Below, piece by piece: positions 5,924-6,476 of a DNA stretch of 6,476 bases. A model generated the notes under the pieces. That model was not told the origin of the DNA, searched no databases, and was given only the letters and a program-made list of their open reading frames with translations. Position numbers and translations under genes: made by a program. How positions within the stretch are numbered: position 1 is the first letter of the stretch; each line of letters opens with the position of its first letter. Source of the DNA: Methylovirgula sp. (GTDB lineage Bacteria; Pseudomonadota; Alphaproteobacteria; Rhizobiales; Beijerinckiaceae); the NCBI GenBank assembly GCA_030038595.1, contig JASHSW010000148.1, positions 1 to 6,476 of the forward strand. The letters run 5' to 3'.

Positions 5924-6009
5924 GGCTGCTCGATTCGCCGGCGAACGGCGGTTTTGCGGTATCGGCGCGCGTTTTTGCTCTTCATCGCCGGTTTGCGAGG
6001 ACGAATGAC

Positions 6010-6476
6010 ATGAATCCAGCCGACATCGCCGCTTCCACGTTGGCCGCGCCGGCCTCGGAAGTCTCGCTTTGGACTATGTTCCTGTCGGCGCATATCGTCG
6101 TCAAACTGGTCATGATCGGGCTGCTCGGGGCCTCGGTGTGGTGCTGGGCGATTATCATCAACAAGGTCATGCTGTTTGCGAAGGTGCAAAAGGCGATGGA
6201 CCGGTTCGAACAGGCCTTTTGGTCGGGCAATTCGCTCGAGGAGCTTTATGCGACCCTGTCGTCGCGGCCGACCAGCGGCATGGCGAGCCTGTTCGTCGCG
6301 GCGATGCACGAATGGAAACGCTCCGTGCAAACCGCGGCGAGTTCGTTTATGGGCCTCCAGACGCGCATCGAGAAGGTGCTCGACGTGACGATCGCCCGGG
6401 AGACCGAAAAGCTCGAATCCCACCTGCTGGTGCTGGCCACGGTGGCCTCGGCCGCACCGTTCATCGGCCTGTTCGG
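6010..6476 (+). CDS. tolQ: Tol-Pal system proton channel subunit TolQ (3' end beyond window)
   Basis: TolQ is an inner-membrane protein that, with TolR, uses the proton gradient to energise TolA and the Tol-Pal complex for outer-membrane constriction at division. The frame is open from ATG at 6010 to the right edge, giving 155 of the usual ~235-240 residues. A periplasmic N-terminus is followed by TM1 at about 27-50. The cytoplasmic domain includes FEQAFWSG (66-73), SLEELY (75-80) and LFVAAMHEWKRS (94-105), characteristic of TolQ rather than ExbB. The start of TM2 lies at about 138-155 with VASAAPFIGLF, the conserved segment lining the channel. GAGGA at 5997-6001 is 8 nt before the ATG, a strong ribosome binding site that fixes the start. 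ybgC upstream confirms the Tol-Pal context; tolR would be expected next. Confidence 0.95.
   Translation, partial: MNPADIAASTLAAPASEVSLWTMFLSAHIVVKLVMIGLLGASVWCWAIIINKVMLFAKVQKAMDRFEQAFWSGNSLEELYATLSSRPTSGMASLFVAAMHEWKRSVQTAASSFMGLQTRIEKVLDVTIARETEKLESHLLVLATVASAAPFIGLF

Larger units (their letters stand above)
5609..6009 (+). other. 401-nt interval between ybgC and tolQ with no convincing gene
   Basis: The interval is visibly less GC-rich than its surroundings from about 5740 onward. A forward reading frame is open from 5717 to 6013, overlapping the tolQ start, but it uses many codons rare in neighbouring genes (ATA, AGG, AGA, CTA, GGA, CGA), shows no recognisable motif and lacks a good ribosome binding site, so I do not call it. 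The interval contains two GC-rich hairpins near ybgC, a perfect 12-bp palindrome TTCGCCGGCGAA at 5934-5945, and a possible promoter. It most likely holds the ybgC 3' end and the tolQ promoter and leader. Confidence 0.6.

Noticed and set aside
5717..6013. 98-codon plus-strand frame in the ybgC-tolQ spacer that overlaps the tolQ start by 4 nt
   Set aside because: The ATGA-type overlap is tempting, but the codon choice is unlike the neighbours, there is no good ribosome binding site and no motif. It would be worth reviving only if conserved in related genomes.
5707..6423. 238-codon minus-strand frame opposite tolQ and its leader
   Set aside because: tolQ is unmistakable on the plus strand; the antisense product is low in hydrophobic order and has no domain.
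1..6476. New defence, mobile or RNA-guided system
   Set aside because: I found no repeat-spacer array, transposase, integrase, reverse transcriptase, nuclease, toxin-antitoxin pair or flanking target-site duplications; the genes are mostly core metabolism and envelope functions.

Overview
The window is a GC-rich, densely packed chromosomal segment that looks like an alphaproteobacterium of the order Hyphomicrobiales (Rhizobiales), possibly a Beijerinckiaceae/Methylocystaceae-type organism. This is inferred from protein flavour (DapF with MNGLGNEI, the DmeF-type cation exporter, the Tol-associated thioesterase next to tolQ) and from the dapF-mtaB arrangement. No 16S or other phylogenetic marker is present, so the assignment stays at order level. 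I see no mobile element, phage gene, CRISPR array, tRNA or rRNA.

Layout. (1) Positions 1-973, minus strand: the 5' end of mtaB (tRNA methylthiotransferase) and the complete dapF (diaminopimelate epimerase), overlapping by 4 nt and so translationally coupled. (2) Positions 1043-3437, plus strand, divergent from dapF: three closely spaced genes (gaps of 42 and 31 nt) that could form one transcript. They encode an exported GyrI-like domain protein of unknown function, a DmeF-type Co2+/Ni2+ efflux transporter starting at TTG, and a class I SAM-dependent methyltransferase with a hydrophobic C-terminal-half segment. (3) Positions 3451-5037, minus strand: apaG followed after 36 nt by argE (acetylornithine deacetylase). 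argE converges on the methyltransferase gene with only 13 nt between stop codons. (4) Positions 5192-6476, plus strand, divergent from apaG: ybgC (acyl-CoA thioesterase of the Tol-Pal cluster), a 401-nt stretch without a convincing gene, then the first 155 codons of tolQ, which runs off the end of the window. tolR, tolA, tolB and pal would be expected beyond the edge.

Biology. Most of the window is housekeeping: lysine/peptidoglycan precursor synthesis (dapF), tRNA modification (mtaB), arginine synthesis (argE) and envelope integrity (ybgC, tolQ). The less ordinary part is the middle trio, where a secreted GyrI-like protein of unknown ligand sits directly upstream of a metal exporter with no DmeR-type regulator in view. 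Secondary points are the unusually long ybgC-tolQ spacer, a terminator-like hairpin placed so that it reads toward apaG, and inverted repeats between dapF and the GyrI-like gene. I did not find evidence for a new defence, mobile or RNA-guided system here.
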